From assembly GCA_031835245.1 (NCBI GenBank), contig JAVKOQ010000190.1:1-64000 (forward strand): 64,000 nucleotides of DNA. Reading direction: 5' to 3'. The notes under the pieces were generated by a model. It was not told where the DNA came from and made no database searches. It was given only the letters and a program-made list of their open reading frames with translations. Positions 46,426 through 57,600 of this stretch are shown here, one piece after another. A program made the translations under genes and the position numbers. Each line of letters starts with the position of its first letter. Positions within the stretch are counted from its first letter, which is position 1. The stretch is from Balamuthia mandrillaris (taxonomy: Eukaryota > Discosea > Longamoebia > Balamuthiidae).

Positions 46426-46889
46426 GAGAGAGTACGCAAGCCGGCAAAGCGAAGGGGGAAGCGGGCTGCCTTTGGTTCGGAATGGGAGACAGAGGTGCTG
46501 GACTGTTGCGCTTCTCCGAAATGTGCATGTACGAACCACCAGTTGTTTAGGTTTTTCTTCACCTCTTCTTACTTGTATTTTTGTTTGGTACAAACACGTT
46601 AAAAGAAGGTCTTGGCGGGGTTTGTTGTGGACCATGCAATATCGCTGTACAAAGAGCAACGCTTAACCATCATCGCTGCGGAGCTATGGACCTATTGTCA
46701 GCCATCATCTGCTTTCCTTGCTGCGCTCTCTCCACCCGAGCAGCCGTCCGCGAAAAGTACGACATAGAGGGGAGCTGCGTGGTGGACGCCGCGCAACTGC
46801 TATGCTGCTGCTGCTGCTCCATCGCGCAACAATCCAGGCAGATGTACTCCAACCACGACCTCCCCGCTGGTCTTGCCATGAACAAATAA
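46426..46889 (+). CDS. PLAC8-family Cys-rich protein
   Basis: Two exons are supported: about 46426-46528 and 46609-46889, joined with the matching phase 1. The result has the PLAC8 pattern: WETEVLDCCASPKCACLGG, VCCGPCNIAVQRATLNH, LLSAIICFPCCALSTRAAVR, EKYDIEGSCVVDAAQ, then CCCCCSIAQQSRQM. PLAC8 proteins are small Cys-rich membrane proteins linked to cell size and to cadmium or calcium handling in plants and fungi; function here is not known. No ATG opens the first exon in frame. A splice acceptor (cctctttcag) directly precedes it, so the start must lie in an upstream exon close to or overlapping the divergent gene that starts at 46375. Confidence 0.75.
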
Positions 46890-47367
46890 CCAGCGATGTT
46901 CCTGGCTTTCTCCTTAACGAGAAAGAGAGAGAAGAGAAGAGAGAGAAGAGATAAAAGAGGACGAATGTAAAATGGTTGTTTTACTTTGTTTGGTCATTAC
47001 TATACACATAAAATGGGGTACAGATACTGACTGCTGCCTTTGCTGGTCTGTGATGTGCATATAAACAAAAGTTCAAAAACCGGAACGAGCCTTGATTCTG
47101 GCCCGCCACTATCACAAGAGCCAGCAGCATAACAGCCATCTCCCTCTAATAAATAAATAAATAAATAAATAAATAAAAAAGGGTTAGATGGATGAATGGA
47201 ATGAACGGATGCACCTCCACGGAGGGCCTCTGTGGTGATGTTTTCCCATCCCTTTTTGGTTGCATATTGTGAAAAGTGTGTCTATACAGGAGTGGTAGGA
47301 AAAGGCGGACGTAAGAAGATGGATGAAAAAGTAAGCAGGTATTTGCGATGACCGAGACTACGGATGA
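46890..47367. other. Convergent intergenic region
   Basis: This 478-bp gap separates the 3' ends of the PLAC8 gene and the large minus-strand gene. It contains GA-rich sequence and an (AAAT)n microsatellite at about 47147-47178. No gene is seen. Confidence 0.6.
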
Positions 47368-49965
47368 TTAATGGTGGTGGTTGTGACAGTGATAAGGAAG
47401 ACAGGCGGGAGGAGACTGAGTTTGGGAGGAGTGGTTGCGGTTGTAGTTGCTGTTAGTGGCGGAATCAGCCAGAGAGGCAGAGGCGGAGGCGGGGGCGGAG
47501 GCGGAGGCGGAAGAGGAAGCAGAGAGCTGGGGAGGCGATGCTTCATCCAGCGAAGAACCAGAAGAATGGAAAAGAGAGTTGGAGTCAAAGAAGTGGCTGC
47601 TGAACAATTGGAAGCGAAGATCTTCCTCGTCGTTGTCAGTAGCACTGTATTCAGGAGCCCGAAGAGGCACAGGATGGAATCCATCAATTTGCTTGCGCCT
47701 TTCCATGTAGGGTGGTGGTCTTCCCGTCGACGCGACTTGCATGTCGTCGCGCTTAGCGGGCACGGAAAGAGTGGAGGAAGTATGTTGGATGGCGGGTAGG
47801 GAAGAAGAGGTGGAATCGGTGAAGGAACTGGTGAATGTAACAGAGTTTGTAGAGGGGATAGTGTTGTGTAGTGGTGACGGCATAGTCGTCGCCACTAAAG
47901 GCTGAACCGACGGCAGGCTGGTAGCGTGTGTCATAGAAGAATCAAGAGATGTCACGGTGGAGGAATTCAGCGTGGAAGATGTTGGCGAGAGGGAAGGTGA
48001 AGTCTTTCGTTTGCGTTTGTGTGGAGGATGAAGGGAAACGGAATTGGAGGAGTTTGCAGTATGCGGGTTCGTTGTGTGGAAGGTAAGAGACGGGGAGGGT
48101 GACGAGGATACAGGTGCGCTGGATTGAGAAGGGAAGGAGTAAAAGGTGTAGGAGTAGGACGAAGGAGCTTTACGAGAGGACGTAGGGGAGCCTGAAGAGG
48201 AAGAGAAAGAAGCAGAGGAAATGATCAATGGGGAGTTCGAGTTGACAGGCTGAGAGGAAGGAGAAGAAGAGGATTGGGAGAGCGAAAAGCTCATGGATGG
48301 TGAAGAAAATGACGGTGACGTATAGGGAGTGAGCGATGTTCCATTAAAAGATATAGGAGATTCGTTTCCGCGGGGAAAAAAAGCAGAGGAAGAAGGTGGA
48401 GGGAAGAAGTTTTGAGAAGGTGTTCCAGTGGGCAGATGGGTGTTAGATGGGCAGGTAAAAGAGGGGGAAGAAGCGCCACGCTGATAGGAGGAGCGCTCCG
48501 GTAGGGAGGAGCAGGACAAGTGAACTGAAGGAGCAGCAGAAGCGGAGGGAGGTGGATAATAAGGTGTGATCTTTGGCGGATAGGAGAATAAAGGCGTGGA
48601 AGCGGATTGTTTATGCTGTGGAGGATAGGAATGGTGAGAGTGCTGGGGAAGATAGGCCAATGGGGACGATAATGTGGAAGAAGAGGATGAAGGAGGTGAA
48701 GAGGACGAAGGGGTAGCTGGCCTAGAAGCGCTCTTGGCCGCAGAAGAGGATAAAAGCTTATCGTAGCTTAAAGGCCCATTCAGAAGTGTTTGAACTTGTT
48801 GGCTTGGTGGAAGGTTGACGCTGTATTTCTTGGGAATGAAAGACTGTGGATCACGTTGAATGAACTTCAGACCCCCTCCCAATGCTAGAGTGTTCTTTCC
48901 AATGACACTTTCTTTTTGTAGTGCATCTTCCTGCTGACCGTGCTGTTGCGCTTCGCTGTTTCCATCCTGTTGGCCATCATTACTTTCGCTTAAACTCCTA
49001 GCGGTAACACATTCGCCTGCTTGGCCAGCTTGAACTGGTGGTTGAGATTGGGGTTGGGCAACGCCGCCTTGGCCTGGAATATTTTGATTTTGGGACGATT
49101 TGCCATTGCCAGAAGAACCTTCAGATTCTTCGCCAGGAGAGAGCTGACGCGGCGGCGGCGATGGTCTCAACTCCTGCGGAAAGCTTGCTGGAGTAGCACC
49201 TTCCTTGCTCACTGTGGTAGTAGATTTTGTCCCTGGAACAAAAGGAGGAGGAAGCTCCGCAGCGAGTGCCCGAAGTACCTCCCTCATCTCTTCCCTATTC
49301 TCGTCTGGAGGAGTTTCTTTGACTCCATCGTCCTTTACCTTCTCCCTTTCGCGTGATCGCTGATACCCCGCTTCATCTTCATTCTGCATCCGCCTTTCTT
49401 CCTTTTTACGTTTACGATCCCGTCGTTCTTTCTCTCGACGAGTTTGAGCAGTGCTTCGACTGCGGTTCATCCCACGCTTCTGGCGGAAGACGCTTTCTCT
49501 GGTGGCGGAATTGCGCTTCATCGGCTCTAATTCCGCTTCATCGTTTTCTTCGCTTGGCAGATCTGCTTCAACGTTCAATGGCGAGGGGACCATAAAGGAT
49601 GGGGGGTGAAGATAAGGGGGATATGGGCAGTTTTGAGGAGTTTCATCGTCATAAGTGTGATGCGATGCAGAGGTCAGTAACGAGGTGCTCCCAGTCGAGC
49701 TAGCAGAGGAACGATCCAGAGGCTCTCCTTGATAGGTCTCCCTCTGTCTCTTCTCTTCAGCCGCAGACCTGCGCAGCAAATGGTCCATTCTGTAGTCCTC
49801 TTCAGTAAGCCTACCATGGATGCCATAGTCATCGCCGTTATCATCATATCTTTGGGGTTTTTCATCCACAGTGCGTGCGACATGCCACCCTCCTTGCTCT
49901 GTCCCTCTTGGCCTGTCATCATGCCTACCGACCCATTCCACACAAAGAAATAAATCAGCCAAGTT

Positions 49966-50007
<42 letters not shown>

Positions 50008-50981
50008 CAGAGGTGAAGGCAGAAAAATGATAAGCGAACGAATAATAGTGTGGAGAAATCGCAAGAAAGGTAGGAGAGCAAAGATGCGAAGACAAAAGCA
50101 GCAGAGGAAAGGCAGAAGGGATTTTTCGAGAGCAAAGTCAAAAAATACCCAAATAAAGAAAAAGAAGGATAAGAAGATAAGGAAAGTATCGCATACGACA
50201 TAGTGGCCGGCCACGAAGAGAAGGCCTGTGGGGAACGCAGCTCCGCTCCGCCGTTCCTGCCACCTTCGTACTGCCGCTGCTCTGGAGAGAAACGAAGACG
50301 CGAGGTGAAGTAAGGGTCGGAAGTGCTGTGTGTCGATGAAGAAGACTGGTGAAGAGCAGAGGAGTAAGGATACGGGTGCAGTGGGAGCTGTGGGGAGGGC
50401 TGGTTGTGGTAAGAATAAGCACGGAGGGGTTGTTGGTGACGGAAAAAGTGGTCGCTGGAGGGAGGCTGAGTGCTCATTCGTGTAGCGGGAAGTCCATCGT
50501 TCATCGAATAGGACAAAGAAGAAAAGGAGGAGTTGGAGGAAAGCGGCATGCTGGTTGCGTAGTGAAGGTCAGTGGGGCCATTGGTGTGAGGACGGGAGGT
50601 CAGGTGGTAGCGCTGCTGTTGTGTGTGTTGAGGGTAGTGACTGCTCGACGCTGCGTGTTGCTGTTGATGGTTGTTGTGTGGCTGGAGAGAGGGTTGATGG
50701 TGATGAGGCTGGTGGACATGGTAGTAGGCCGTTTTGGGGGAAAGCTCCATAGAAGTAGCAGAAGTAGAGGCAGTAACATGAGAAAGAGGGGCAAAGCTGT
50801 CGCTGAGATCGCCACGAGAAAGAGAGGTGGGAGGGGAGGTGACAGGGCGGAGTCTGCTGGAGATAAAAGGGTTGTGGGACCCCCCAACAGCAGACGGGTG
50901 GCCTTGCGTGGTGGCTGAAGCAGGGAAAGCAGTAGAGTATATGGCTGGGGTTGAGCTTGCATCATGTGCAGAGAAGAACAT
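47368..50981 (-). CDS. Large Ser/Pro/Gln-rich protein of unknown function
   Basis: Two exons, 50197-50981 and 47368-49924, give 1113 aa in frame. The N-terminal 260 residues are rich in Ser, His, Gln and Pro. The start of exon 2 has a hydrophilic RDDRPRGTEQ-type segment and acidic patches, then a strongly basic coiled-coil-like stretch (RREKERRDRKRKKEERRMQN). A central segment looks conserved: KNTLALGGGLKFIQRDPQSF, then IPKKYSVNLPPSQQVQ. The last 450 residues are Ser/Pro-rich and probably disordered. I know no family; the composition suits a scaffold of RNA granules or transcription. The 272-bp intron contains (CT)n and hydrophobic read-through frames that should not be taken as protein. The ATG at 50981 is the first in frame. 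Confidence 0.6.
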
Positions 50982-51633
50982 AGCAAGCCAAGTATTGTAG
51001 CTGGAATACTACTGATCACTCTCATGTACGAGTTCTGCGCAGTAGAGAAAAGCAAGGCAAAGCAAAGCAGAGAGACAGAGCACAGAGAGATAAACGGAGA
51101 AAAAGGGGGGCGGCCAGCAAAAAGAGAAAGAGAGGATAGGGGAGAAAGAGAGCGGAAAGATAGCAAGAGGACGTATGGGTTGGTACGCAAAACAAAGAAC
51201 TTGACGAGAGAGGGTGACGGACAAACCTGTCACTATATTTTGTCCAGAGTTCATGCGTGAGCTTCCAAAAGGATCTTCAGTCTTGCGTGCGGGAGGGGAG
51301 GGTACGGGGAAAGAAGAGGCCAGGGTTCCTGTTTTTTTTTTTTCTTTGCTTCAGAGAGGGGCACCCACTGCCAGAGAGAGACAACAAGGGTATGACAAAA
51401 AAAGGGGGTTCACCGCACACCACACAGCGCAGAGCAGATCCGGAGAAAAGATCGGTAAAAGGTATTCGGAATATTTAATTATTCGACACGGAAAATTAAA
51501 ATGAAGCATTTAATTCGTTGGCGGAAAATTTCCATACCAAAGATAAATAAATTTTCCGGTTTAATTACCACCTTAAGATGCCTCCGGGAGGAAAGAAGAA
51601 GGAAATGGTAGATTTTCCGCAGGTTTCAGGATG
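50982..51633. other. Intergenic region upstream of the large Ser-rich gene
   Basis: About 650 bp between two minus-strand genes. It includes purine-rich sequence, a T run at about 51332-51342 and an A+T-rich segment at 51460-51570. It must hold the promoter of the gene starting at 50981; no defined element or gene was recognised. Confidence 0.45.
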
Positions 51634-53704
51634 CTATGATTGGGTTACGGAAAGAGACAGCAGTATTTCGATGGCTCGCTCGTCCTTGCGTTCAATCACC
51701 CTGGTCAGCGCACTCTGCGTATCAGCGTTAGCCTTGTGCAATGCTCTTACAGCCTCCACATGATGCCTGGTGAGGAGAAAAAGTCAGTCATGATAATATA
51801 CAAAAAGGAGAAAGGTTGTGGGCACCTATCCACCGCAACATCGAGAGGCGTTTCTTTATTTACATCCTGACTGTAGACGTGAGCGCCTGCTGCAACTAAC
51901 ATTTCTATAATCTCTGGCTGATTCCTGGAGGTCAAAGAGAAAGCGAATCCATTGAGTTTCACCTCCATGCAATTTGGTGAGAAGAGGACGTGAGAGAGAC
52001 CAACCCTTCAGCGGCCTTATGCAAACAGGTTTGTTTGTTGGCAGAGAGCTGATTGACGTCGGCGTTGTATGCCAGCAACAACCTCGCTAATTCACAATAG
52101 CCACGATAGCTTGCTGTGCTCACCAATGAACAAAGAGGAAAACATTTGTGTCAGCGAGATTAAGAGAGCACAAAGAGTGGAGATTGCATTCAGTACCAAA
52201 GGCTAAGGGCGTCCAACCGACACGTGACGCCACTGACACATCCACACCATGGGTCAACAACAACTGAATAATGTCCAGATGGGAGTTCACCACCGCCACC
52301 AACAGCGCTGTTTGGCCTTCTCGACTATCTGTGGCGTTTTTTCGTGCGCCGTGCTGCAACAGTGTTCTCACGATCTCTGTGTATCCTGTAAAGTATAAAC
52401 AATAATTAACGTTACATCGACTTGTACTCAGGTGCACATGAGGCCTCACCTTTTTCTGCAGCAACAATGAGAAGAGTTTGGCCGTATTCATTCCGCGTTT
52501 CAAGCAGGTTATACCGCTTTCCTCCTCTGCTAAATTGGAGCGTTCCCTCGCATTCGCTTGTTACAATCAACTCTCGGAACAGAGCTTCGTACCTGTTGGT
52601 TTGTCAAAGAATGTGTGTCGTCTAGGTGGTGAGCTCGCTTAGTGAAGTAACACCACGAAGAGGAAGGAAAGCCAAACCCACGAGTACATGCCCATAGCAT
52701 TCTGCCGTGGAGACCTTTTTGCTTGCTAAAGTTCTCGTATTCCGTTTTCATGATGGTATACCAAGTAAGCCTCTCGCCTTCGCTGCCCCCTCCTTTCGTG
52801 TGGTGCTTACGTTTAGTTGGTAACTGTGTAAGGATTGGGGGCGATGTACTTCCAAAGCAAGCGCAGAACAAATTCTTCCACACCACGTTAGCACCTTGCA
52901 CCAGCTCTCGCCACATGCGGGAAGTGCTGGCCAGCCATCCCAGTGTTCTCACCTCCATAAAACTGTTTGCATTTATGCAACAAGAAAGCAGCAAAAGCAG
53001 ATGAATAAGGTTAGAGGAGAGCATACGAGTGAGAGAAGAGAAAGGCAAAGAGACGAGAGCTAGTAGAGAGCAACACAAAGGATAGAGCGAAAAAGATAAG
53101 AACAGCGAAGAAGCTCGACAAGAACAAGAACAAGAAATAGAACATGAGAAAGAAGGGGTTCCCCATACCCCAAAACATGCTCCAGTACTTCGTAGGGTAA
53201 CGTTGTGAAGTCACCAGGCACAAAGATCTCGGGTCCTTTCTGCTCCACGTTGTTTTCCAGCGTGGTGTCAGCCACCGTTAGGGCCGAAGGCGATTGCAAG
53301 CCACGCAACTGCGCGAGAAACGCCCTCTGCTTCTCTTCCTTTGCTTTTTGCTGTAGCTCAAAACGGGCCATAAAATCCTCATCGCTCTCCAACAGAGGCG
53401 CTGGTTCCTGCCAAGGTTCCACTTTCACCCAATCCGTTTCTCCCGAGTGCAACGCTAAAGTTGTGGAGGGGGTGGTGGCCTCATGCGAGAGGGACGGGCA
53501 CCCTCTCTTGGTGAAGCACATCTCGCACGAGTTTCGATCGGGGACGTTCAAGTAGGTGCACACCTGTTATTGGAGCAGCAACCAAACCATAAGCAACCAA
53601 AACGCTTTCTCCTACACAAGAACAAGGAGAACAAGGAGAACAAGGAGAACAAGAAGAAGGATGAGTTCGCAAACCTCACATGGCCATTCCAGCAGCTGTT
53701 GCAT
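51634..53704 (-). CDS. RanBP2-zinc-finger / F-box / ankyrin protein
   Basis: Nine exons (53675-53704, 53169-53563, 52811-52962, 52678-52777, 52450-52592, 52197-52385, 52005-52113, 51826-51924, 51634-51766) sum to 1350 nt, 449 aa. Residues 7-26 form a RanBP2-type zinc finger (W7, C9, C12, N16, C23, C26), a fold that often binds ubiquitin or RNA. An F-box follows at about 130-170 (LPYEVLEHVLGFMEVRTLGW, then WRELVQGANVVWKNLF). The C-terminal half has about five ankyrin repeats (TEIVRTLLQHGARKNATDS, HLDIIQLLLTHGVDVSVASR, YCELARLLLAYNADVNQLS, PEIIEMLVAAGAHVYSQD). This suggests an SCF ubiquitin-ligase substrate receptor, with ankyrins binding the target. The zinc finger spans the first intron, so the 30-nt first exon is essential. 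Confidence 0.82.
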
Positions 53705-53791
53705 TCCTCTCTTCTTTTTTAAATTATTTCAAAAGAAAAAAAATTTTTTTTAAAGCTTTTATTACAAGTTCTCGTAAAACAAGCAGTGTTG

Positions 53792-55470
53792 TTATAGTTG
53801 TTGTTCTTTGGCCAAGTCTTTCATTACATCTTCGTTCTTGCGAAACCCGGTCGGCTCTCCGATGACAAACTCTTTTTTCTTGTTGCTGCTCTTCTTCTTC
53901 TTCTTTTGCTTTTCCGGTTCTCTGGGCGACTTGGGGGCTTTGCCGCCTCGGGGAGAGAACAGGCCAACACGAGGACTCTTCTCTCCTCCTCCGCCGCCGG
54001 CTGCTACTAATCCTTCTCCTTTCTTTGCTTTCTTTTTCTTTGCATCTTCTCTTGGAGAAGTGGCCGCTTGGGAGTCGGTATTGCTGTGCTTTGAAGAAGA
54101 AGAAGAAGAAGAACCAGAAGAAGATTCGACAACATTCTTTTTCTTTCGTTCCTCTCTGGAGAGTTTAACTATCTTACTGAGGTCTGGCTCTGACCTGAAA
54201 GAGTGAACAAATAAGAATAGAGCGAGAGGGAGCGACAGAGAGTCGGGAGAAACCTTGAGAGTGCTACTAAAGCGTTTTTCTTTGGTGACGATGGGTCCAG
54301 TTCACCGAGGGGAGGCAACCCAAGCTCACGCCGCTTCTTGTCTTCCTCACGCCATTTGCGCAGTTGCTTGAGGCTTTCCTCCTTTTGCTTTTTGACACTC
54401 TCCTTCTTCTCCTTTGTTTCGTGGTAGGAATGCGAGAGTCGCGTCTTTCGCTGCTTATCTCTCTTTTCTCGTTTTGGGATTTCGGCTGTTGATGTTAAAC
54501 TTCGTATTTGGTCCGTTGTCTCTTCCTCTTCCTTCTTTTCCAGCTTCTTCGTTTTCTTATGCTCTGCTTTTTGTTCAGCTTCGCTGCTTTCGCTTTGTTC
54601 TTGTTGTGACGTTACCATCGCTTCTCTCTCTTCAGCGGGTTCTTCGCTGCTTTGAGTTGGCGACGACACTATCACTTCTATCTGTCCTGGCTCTTTTTCC
54701 AACTTCTTTTTCTTTTTCTTCTTTTTCTTCTTTTCTGTCTTAACAGCTTGTCCAACCTTCTCTTCCACGCTTTCTCTTCGTTCTCGTTGTGACGCTTCCA
54801 TCACTTCTTTCTCTTCGTGCTCCTCTTCTTCGTCCTCGTCCTGCTGTTGGGCGGTTTGAGTCGACTTGCCGTTACCGGTGATTGCCACCGTTTCTTCTTC
54901 TACCATCATCTCAGAGGGTCGCTCCTGCTTTATCTCGTGCTCGCTCAACCGCTGGGCGAGTCTGTGCTTTCCCTTCTCCATCTCTCGCGTGTACTTTTCT
55001 ATAAAGCCGCGGATCAACCGGTGCTCCTCCTTGTTCTTGCAGGTTCTCTTTGCTTGAAGCAGCGATATGCAACCCTTCTCCATCAGCACCAATGACTTTT
55101 GTGGGTTGGTGTGTTCCACCAAGATGGCCTTCTCTATCAGCTCTATGCCGCGATAGAGGTGCGTGTTATTTACGGCCGTTATGTCCAGCAAGACCTCCTT
55201 TTCCATCGTTTCCATCGAAGACGAGGTACTGCTCTCTTCTGTGCATGAGCCCGACTCCTCTTCCTCCTCTTTTTCTGAGGCAAAAGTCAAATAACAATAA
55301 GGAGAGAACATAGAAACAGGAGAGAGAGAGAGAGAGAGAGAGAGAGAACAACCAGAACCAAGCTCCTCGTTGACCTCTGAACACTTTTTCTTGTTCTTTG
55401 CTTTTTGTTCTATGGCTGCTGTCTTTGGTGGCGTTGTCTCTCCATGTGGGGTTCCCTCATTCTCGTGCAT
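53792..55470 (-). CDS. Lys/Glu-rich coiled-coil protein
   Basis: Exons 55353-55470, 54254-55274 and 53792-54194 give 513 aa. A helical segment near residues 70-145 (HLYRGIELIEKAILVEHTN, LVLMEKGCISLLQAKRTC, LIRGFIEKYTREMEKGKHRL) has the heptad look and spacing of a MIT-like three-helix domain, but this is tentative. The rest is very rich in Lys and Glu, with a run of about 11 lysines, and ends with KSPREPEKQKKKKKSSNKKK followed by EFVIGEPTGFRKNEDVMKDL. The IGEPTGFRK end resembles the core of a CRIB (Rac/Cdc42-binding) motif but lacks the following His residues. Intron 1 starts with (CT)n right after the donor. The gene lies 87 bp upstream of the zinc-finger/F-box gene on the same strand. Confidence 0.6.
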
Positions 55471-55683
55471 TGTTTGTTGCTTTTGTGTTTATTTTGCTCT
55501 CTCTTGCTTCTTTTTTATTTATTTTGCACGCCATCATAAGATCTCATTAATTAATATAGTGAAGAGATATGGGGCGTAAAAAAGGAAACGGTGCCGATAC
55601 GCCGCAAACAGAAAAGATCGGGAGAAGAATGCTCCAAGCAACACCGATGAGCCCATCCATTATCTGAAGAAGATGCGTCCAGG

Positions 55684-57215
55684 CTATTCTTCCTTCCAGG
55701 ATGAGGTGGTGGTGGGTGGCACGTTTGTTGGTGTGGCAGTCTTTGGTCCGCTTCTCGCTCGCGCCAATGCGAATTTGTCTGTAGAGAGAGAGAGCGAGAG
55801 AGAGAGGAGGAAGGGGGAGAGAAAGCAAGTTGGCAACAAAATAAAGTGTGAAAAGGCAACGATCTAAACCTTCTTTTCCTGGGCTTGAGGCAACTATGGC
55901 ATTGTGCACAACACTTCTCTCTGATGTCGTATCGAGTGGAGGAGCAGGTTTGATGCCATCGCGAGCGATCACAACGTGAGTTGGCTTACGAACAAAAGCA
56001 GAAAGTTTGCACGGCGGTTGCTGGCGTTGCGATGAATCATCACTAATGGATGTAACACGTACAAAGTCCGAAATCGTTGGTTGGATAAAGGATGCAGACG
56101 ATGAGGGCGGGGCTGAGGGGAAAGAAGACGGAAGGATAACACGGGGCTTGGGTTCCACATTTGCATGAGAGATATGATCAGTGGCGAACGGTGTGGAGTG
56201 AAGTTGAGAGGGGTGTGCTGTTCGAGGGCGTTCAAGACAGCGGCTTTCAGAAGAAGGGTGTGGTGGTGGAAGGGCATAAGAGGGTTTGCCAGGAGTCGAA
56301 GCTTTCTTTCGAGGATTATAGCGGCAACTGAGGAGCCAGCTCCGTGTAATCTTTGGTGTCCTCTTAGTGGGAGTTGGAGATTCTGAATGGCAAGAGTCAG
56401 AGAAAAGGTACCGCAAGGTTAGTGGTAAAACATACTTCTCTTTCTCTTAGTACCAGCGCCGTGGGTTATTGCTTTTGTTACGGGTGATGCTCTATTGTTA
56501 AATGCATATCCATAAGGTCAGTCATTTGGTTTCTGTAGGAGAAGATGACCAACTGTACCTTACAAAGGGCTCCATTGAGTGGTTTTTTCTGTGTTGTAAC
56601 TCTGATCGCAGTTGTGTGTTCTCAGTCTTGCACGCTGCTAACTCTTGCTGACAACTTGAAAGCTCCCTAAATGCAAATTAGTTAGTTCAGGAGCAAGGAG
56701 ATCGACAACCATGAAAAGTAGAAGAGGCAAACCTCTTTAAGCCATCTTGTTGTTCCAACAGGTGCGACACCAGCCTATTTTGTTGCGTCCTTTGAAAGGT
56801 GAAAACATCCAATACTTTTCTCATGTCCTGCAACGGGTTGCCCAAGAACTCTCGCACGCCCTTGGGAACTCTGCCCTGAATCGTCCAAATCGTCAGTTGA
56901 TGATCTCCCTTGCTACTCGCGTCAGTCATATCATATCATACTCACCTCACCAGAAAGGAGCAAGAAGCCGCTCAGCTGCTGACAATAAGGGCATGAAATG
57001 CGTGCAGCCTCAGCGGCGGAAAGGTCAGGAGAACAATGTTCGCAGAGGAAGTGGCCGCAAGTAGTGAGCACCGTGCGAGCTCCTGACCAATGTTTGCAGT
57101 CCTTACCGCCATCGGCGCTCTCAGCTTGCGTTTGCTGGCCTTGCAGCAGTCGATAGCAGAGGTCGCAGTGAATCCACAAAAGCTCCCTCTGGGTCGCTAC
57201 GTCAGCTCGTTCCAT
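55684..57215 (-). CDS. RNF212/ZHP-3-type RING protein (meiotic recombination)
   Basis: Six exons (56946-57215, 56733-56875, 56559-56666, 56454-56491, 55870-56382, 55684-55778) give 388 aa. A C3HC4 RING has ligands C17, C20, C53, H55, C58, C61, C75, C78. It is followed by the segment typical of the Zip3/RNF212/HEI10 group, VREFLGNPLQDMRKVLDVFT, then FQRTQQNRLVSHLLEQQDGL and a coiled coil (ELSSCQQELAACKTENTQLR). The tail is Ser/Pro-rich and basic. Members are SUMO or ubiquitin E3 ligases that mark crossover sites on the synaptonemal complex. If correct, the organism has a meiotic toolkit. The insertion of about 30 residues inside the RING (GQQTQAESADGGKDCKHW) is unusual. The 38-nt fourth exon rests only on splice phase. 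Confidence 0.72.
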
Positions 57216-57600
57216 GATCTTTGCTCTTTGGGAACGGTTGCTTTGCAGAGAAGTCCCCAAACAAATAACGTAGCCATCCTATTGTAGAGGCAACGAAAGA
57301 AAGTGGCTGTGACCCTAAGTCGTGGCGGCTGTGCGGTTTCCCCATCCTTCCCAGCAAGCTTGTGCTGGTTTGGTTTTTTTGTAAGTTTTGGCGGGAAAGC
57401 TCTCAAGTCCTATTTAAATGACCCCTCAAAAATTTTACCGCTCTGCCCTCGGGAAACGGGTTCGAGCGTGAGTGCTGGGCCGTACTTTTTCTGACTCCCC
57501 AAACCTAAATTTTTGGATGACTCCTCGATTTTTTTCAGGTTCTGCGAAGTCCAACTTCAACCAGAAGACTCCTCAACTTTTTGCAACTCCTCATAAAACA
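57216..57600. promoter_or_regulatory. Bidirectional promoter region (RING gene / Get2-like gene)
   Basis: A 385-bp gap between divergent start codons. A tcctatttaaatg stretch at about 57408-57420 resembles a TATA box for the plus-strand gene, about 180 bp before its ATG. The frame from 57472 is open into the Get2-like gene, so a longer N-terminus is formally possible. Confidence 0.45.

Noticed and set aside
50000-50214. Hydrophobic N-terminus and membrane segment on the large Ser-rich protein
   Set aside because: The unspliced frame 47368-50214 reads into a CT-rich intron. The real upstream exon is 50197-50981 and joins in phase.
28302-50981. The two Ser-rich proteins (28.3 and 47.4 kb) as paralogues
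   Set aside because: They share only a short resemblance (LGCGLQFI versus LGGGLKFI) within low-complexity sequence, too little to claim homology.
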